NCBI GenBank assembly: GCA_004794785.1
Contig: SJOL01006478.1
Location: 55,764 to 119,763 of the forward strand
DNA: 64,000 nucleotides
From: Opisthorchis felineus
Taxonomy: Eukaryota; Platyhelminthes; Trematoda; Opisthorchiida; Opisthorchiidae
Direction: 5' to 3'
Shown: positions 59,899-64,000 of the stretch, one piece after another
Position numbering within the stretch: position 1 is the stretch's first letter
How the letters are laid out: the number at the start of each line of letters is the position of its first letter
Made by a program: the position numbers and the translations under genes
Notes under the pieces: model-generated
What the model was told of the DNA's origin: nothing
Databases searched by the model: none
Seen by the model: only the letters and a program-made list of their open reading frames with translations

Positions 59899-60045
59899 AT
59901 GGATTATTTCTCATTCAAAGAACAAATCAATGAACAACTGAGGAAAGTACCGAGAAGGGCTCTTCTGCTCCTTGAATTCATATTTGAAACCTTGAAGGTA
60001 CTATTTCTGTGGTTCATGTTGAAGCATTACCGGTGCAACAACTAA
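59899..60045 (+). CDS. Candidate first coding exon or 48-aa membrane peptide
   Basis: The ATG sits in a good context (GCCACTATGG). The frame reads MDYFSFKEQINEQLRKVP, then RRALLLLEFIFETLKVLFLW, then FMLKHYRCNN and stop: a charged amphipathic start followed by a hydrophobic helix of about 20 residues preceded by arginines, as in a signal anchor. A donor AAG|GTACTA at 59997/59998 could end the exon in phase 0 after ETLK; reading through keeps the whole helix. The pattern resembles the N-terminal anchors of membrane short-chain dehydrogenases (SDR16C type), but no Rossmann motif is found in the remaining 4 kb, so the identity is only a guess. Confidence 0.3.
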   Translation: MDYFSFKEQINEQLRKVPRRALLLLEFIFETLKVLFLWFMLKHYRCNN

Positions 60046-62244
60046 TCACTTCGTAAAGGTGAAATGACAATGACATATCCTTCTTCCATGGAAGCAAGCT
60101 GCACCTCAAACTCCATCTTTAGCAATGTAAGCAGTTAAATCTTGCATATTTCTGGTTCCAAGTATGAGAGATGTTCAAATGGAGCTTTAGAGCTTGCAAA
60201 AGATCGTCTTATGTTCAGCTGCGCTCATCCTCAAAAAATGTGCCGAAACCCATTTTCAAATTTTGATAAGCTTATGAAACGGTTGATTGTCATAATAGAA
60301 AGAGTAAAAGAGTGACGAACTGTCTCTAAGTTTTGTAACTAGTGCCCACACGGACTGTGGTTATGGCCAGCTAGTCTATCTAATCCACTGTAAATGTTCA
60401 AGCCCACGAATAAATGACCATTGATATCCTATTTAACAGCTTGAGAAGGTGAAAACAATCATCGACTGAGCTTCTAAACAGCAACCTTCGGCTTGGTGCC
60501 TGAAGATAATAACAATCGGCCACAAAAGGCTGATCAGTAGCCTCAGGATAAGAACTTCTTACTCGAGGAAACTGTGAGCAACATATCTCCTATATTTGAT
60601 GGTCTACCCATCGCGGGGCTTACGGATAAGCGTCCAAAGAAACGTCACAAGAACTTTTGTGTTCAAATTGTACCTTTTTTACTGGTGATTAGACAGTGAA
60701 GGACCTAACTTGAGGCTCTACCACCCGGAGAATAAAAAATGTCGGACGTCTAAATGTTTGCTATTTTTTCAAAAATTTTCCCTGTACAAATATTCTTGTT
60801 GGAGCACAGCGTAAGGTAATAAACTGAGGAGTGTTTGTTTCTCATACTCGATAAATTCCATGAACTAAATAAAAATTCATTTGTTTGATTGTAGCGCAGT
60901 TATTTCTGAGTACAAATGGAGGGAAGTTCCTAGTTGAGAAGTCGTCAGTAGAGGAGTAAACAAGCGACCACGCGGTGTGCTTTCAGTGAGTAAAAGATGA
61001 GTGGCACTATGCCCCGTCCAAGTGCGAACCAATCACACACTAGTGATCAGCCGGTCGTCGCTGAACTGTTAAGTATTCAAACTAGTAACCGGAAAGTCGC
61101 GGATTCGAGACTACCCACCGGGGTTTCTTGATAAGGTTGAAACAGTTATACAGTGTTTCTTGGCTTCTCAACAAAGACTGACTTCATTTACAGGACAAAA
61201 TCAGCATGACGTCCTTTTTTGTAGAATGCCGTTGGTCATACCATCAGCTTTACTGTATTCCACCGAACGGCTGTAGCAACCAGGTGATTAGAGTACGCTG
61301 CTATATAAAATAATGACAGCATAAATAATACGTATGTCAAATCCACAAAAAATAGAAACATTCGTTCTTTTAAACAGATATGCAGTAACAATTGTCTTTC
61401 AATGTCTTATTTAAACCACGCTTGATGGTTTTCAGTAGTTCAGGTTTGGGGGAACTCCATTTACCTTTGCAAAATATGTCAGCCATCGATAAGATAATGG
61501 ATTCAAGATAACAAAAAAATTTTCATTCAATCATTGGAAACTGCACAAATGTGAATCCAGACCACAGCTATTGGAAAGTGTTATAAACCGGTGAGAATTT
61601 TCAGATATGTTTTGAATTTGTTCATGGATTAAACCATCTTGAACGAGGTGTTAATTTAATTGTTTCAAACCTAACCTTCATGAAAAGGTTGTGTGATCAC
61701 GGCTGAACGTTTTTATAGTCTTTTTTAGTCATAGAGTTGCCCAACTTCCAACTGTTTTCGCTGGCGTCACCAGAGGTGTTTTTAGTAATGGAAAATCCAC
61801 TTTGCACTCATCTTTTCTAATGGTGGTTTAGATGTACTACACGTACGTCTTGGTTCGTTTGTGCATGGTTTTTTGTGCCTTTTTACATATAAATACTCAC
61901 AAAATGATGTAAAGGCCTACGTGCACAAGCACGCGCCAGTACGCTTAGTTTGTTAGTTTGCTCAGTTTTTATCTCCAGTGTAAATCGATCGTCGTACTAA
62001 TTGATCGATTTTCGTCTCTGGTATGCAAGTTAAGCTATGAACTCAGTGCAATAAACCGTTGCGGTAACACGGTTTTTGGGAATTGAGATAATGGGCATCG
62101 GCATCTCTGGACCAAGTCGACTATGTGGGTTTACGTAGTGGAAAAGGAATTCGATCACTAAGTAACACGAGGAGTGGTTTATTGAACTTTTCTCAGGTTA
62201 CTTCCAAGGGTTTTCATGGGGCTGCATGGAGCTCCTTAAACTTT
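60046..62244. other. Intergenic apart from the SINE C copy at 61053
   Basis: No second exon for the candidate at 59899 was found, and in particular no GxxxGIG dinucleotide-binding motif. No other feature seen. Confidence 0.4.
61053..61206 (+). repeat. SINE family C, plus copy
   Basis: CGGTCGTCGCTGAACTGTTA, AAAGTCGCGGATTCGAGACT (box B), CACCGGGGTTTCTTGATAAG, CAGTGTTTCTTGGCTTCTCA and AAGACTGACTTCATTTACAG with GGACAAAATC match family C from head to tail. Confidence 0.55.
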
Positions 62245-62750
62245 TTCCTGCTTAATCATTTGGGAGGATGCCGAAGCCCAAGTACTTGGAGACATTGACT
62301 TGGCCCATGAGCTGTCGGCTACCACTAAGCAAGCTAGAATGGCATCTATGTTTGTGCTGAAGCATTTCTTTTTTTCTAGGATTTCCTTCCAGTACAGCAG
62401 GGGAAAAGTAATGACCAACAGGATAAAGGATGGGCTGTATTTCTTCCGGACCATTACTTAGAACACCGATTTTGTCAGGATAACCAAGGTCAGTGATCCT
62501 TGTGGTTGGGTGGGAATTCGCTGGGGACGTAAGACAATGTAAAATCTGAATAGAATCACCGAAAGAAGACAGCCTTGCCAAATACCAGAGTTTAAATCGA
62601 AAGCCATAGTCTCTTCTCCATGTACTTGGAACGTGAAGAATCGCGCATCAACTAACAATTCTTTCTTGAAATGTGCTGATGCGGTTAAGTGATTTCTAAA
62701 TATAGTAAACACTCTTGCGTATTTTCCTTGCTATCCGAATCGTCCTTGAG
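62245..62750 (-). mobile_element. RTE/SR2-like reverse transcriptase remnant
   Basis: Minus-strand pieces resemble the middle of a LINE reverse transcriptase. VFTIFRNHLTASAHF...VDARFFTFQVHG aligns with the LY..T..RVRVYG stretch. NSGIWQGCLLSVILF corresponds to the GVRQGCPLSPFLF motif B. ITDLGYPDKIGVLSNGP corresponds to LEYADDIVLLS, with the catalytic YADD degraded to YPDK. GQVNVSKYLGFGILPND matches the VDKFTYLGSCISP block. Frames change between motifs and the interval between B and C is shortened. It is a decayed fragment with no recognised ends. Confidence 0.65.
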
Positions 62751-62932
62751 AATTCTTCAGCTATAATCTAATTTGCGGAAGCAATTACCAAGATAGATGA
62801 ATTCTTAAAGGCCATCATGAAGTTGGATCCAAGGTGCAGAAAAAGAACTGTTTTTGCTAGGTAGCTGCGCACTACGATAGATTTGTCTCACGTCCAGTCT
62901 GACTGTTCCCTATTCTTGTTGCCCTTTCAACC

Positions 62933-63640
62933 GTGGCATTCTTTTTCCACGTTGTTTGTTTACTTCTTCTGATATCTAATCCTATTTTGATCACTGATAA
63001 CCGAGCTTCAGAGATGCGTGCACCTAGGGGAATCGAAATGACCTCATTTAACTCTTCTGCATGTAATCCTCCTTTTATGCCTGCGGTCGAACGTGATGCT
63101 ATTTGTTGTTCTGAGCGGCCACAAACTGCACACATGTCGGCAGTTTGGGTCTTAAATTTCCCAAACGCTGATGGGTCACGCAACAGAACATCGTCTCCAC
63201 ACGTTACCACCTTCCTTCCTTGGGGGCGGGTTTCTCATCTAAATAAGATTAGGTGTTTGGCTTATCTTATCGTCCGATTTTTTAGTGATTCCTCCAAATC
63301 CTTCCTTGACCACCAGCTGTTATCTACCACAGTGGATGAAAAACACTGCTCCAACAAGTGTTGTCAGATTCACTTACACCACATTAGCTTTGTTGATAAT
63401 TATTACGTCAGTCACTTACCTGCACCTATCTAATTGCTGGCACCCCTATGCGGATGCCTAATTTTCAGCTGCCACATCAACCCACGGCCGCCTAATCCGA
63501 ATGGCATGAAGTTCCAAGTCAACCTCCTAATTCTGAGGTCCACAACTCACTCTCCAAAGGCTCCAAAAATTATCGCGGGTAAGTTGGTTTCGGTCAACTC
63601 AAATGACGCCTTGTCTGTTCTACGTTTAGCCCCTCTGTAA
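62933..63640 (+). other. Long open frame interrupted by one stop; identity unknown
   Basis: One plus-strand frame is open for about 236 codons with a single TAA at 63431-63433. It begins AFFFHVVCLLLLISNPILI and includes NRASEMRAPRGIEMTSFNSS and HMSAVWVLNFPNADGSRN. The strand is pyrimidine-rich, and the opposite strand also has a 112-codon frame (62872-63210). It lies beside the minus-strand RTE remnant, so it may be antisense to an unrecognised part of that element. No family match. Confidence 0.25.
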
Positions 63641-64000
63641 GTCTAATCGCATCATACGCATTTGACAGGTTGTCCTTACTTGAGTACCCCATATAAAAAC
63701 AAAGAGCCGGGATTTCTACATAGCACATCCCATCAAATATGCAGTCAGCTGTTTAATTCGGTGATTGGTTAACCGGTTCCCGCTTGAGTTCTCTACTATT
63801 TTCCCACTTAATTTTCGAAAAATTCATTTCTTCAGCTGCAGTATTCCCAGTAATTTTACCTAATTTGTTGTCCTCTATTCTATTCCTTTGTCTAAACACA
63901 CCAAACATGCCTAAGTCCGTCGGCTTCGAAGATTCCATGCGATCATTTAGGCTGTCTTTTACTGTAGGGCTTTCTTTCCCAAAATAAATCAATCGAATGA
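63641..64000. other. No recognised gene
   Basis: Overlapping frames on both strands at 63753-63992 (79 and 67 codons) have no recognisable domain. Ends at the window edge. Confidence 0.4.

Noticed and set aside
1..64000. CRISPR arrays, bacterial operons, rRNA genes or a prokaryotic defence system
   Set aside because: No regularly spaced direct repeats, no packed long genes and no rRNA sequence were seen; the spliced GST gene and SINEs show this is a eukaryotic genome.

Overview
The window is eukaryotic nuclear DNA, most likely from a digenean trematode (fluke). It is AT-rich and almost gene-free, with no operons or bacterial-style gene packing, and its one recognisable gene is broken by multi-kilobase introns. 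The evidence for a fluke is a sigma-class (28 kDa-type) glutathione S-transferase resembling the flatworm proteins, together with decayed Penelope-like elements, SR2/RTE-like LINEs, gypsy-type LTR pieces and several tRNA-headed SINE families. The species cannot be fixed from the sequence alone.

The one confident gene is the glutathione S-transferase on the minus strand, 29230 down to 17069. Four coding exons (15, 282, 111 and 225 nt) join in phase 0 at every junction to give a 210-residue protein. It has catalytic Tyr8, the cis-Pro loop and the ESMAIARYL glutathione-binding segment. A TATA-like box lies about 60 bp upstream of the ATG, and behind it are two TGACGTA motifs spaced 15 bp apart. 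The introns (5378, 4197 and 1954 bp) hold a Penelope-like element, one LTR piece, SINEs, foldback-type repeat pieces and a long (CAT)n array. Intron 2 also holds an unproven 38-codon cassette-exon candidate.

The rest, by region: 1-17 kb contains repeat pieces (foldback family A, SINE family B, an LTR with a primer-binding-like site at 10.3-10.8 kb) and an A-rich coding-like stretch at 5.5-6.7 kb. 17-29 kb is the GST locus. At 30.4-31.4 kb is an SR2/RTE-like LINE whose 5' part is inverted, the twin-priming signature. 36-43 kb holds SINEs of families B, C and D and another family A copy. At 44.3-45.3 kb is a second Penelope-like element, with its RT Asp-Asp motif mutated, followed by an A-rich open-frame-rich stretch to 46.2 kb. 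47-61 kb has more SINE C/B copies and two foldback copies of family A. At 62.2-62.7 kb is a minus-strand RTE-like reverse transcriptase remnant. A few single exons (43.0-43.4, 50.7-50.9 and 59.9-60.0 kb) may belong to unidentified genes; they are marked as weak.

Most open frames here are chance frames or transposon remnants. Repeat boundaries come from comparing copies by eye and are good to roughly 10-30 bp.
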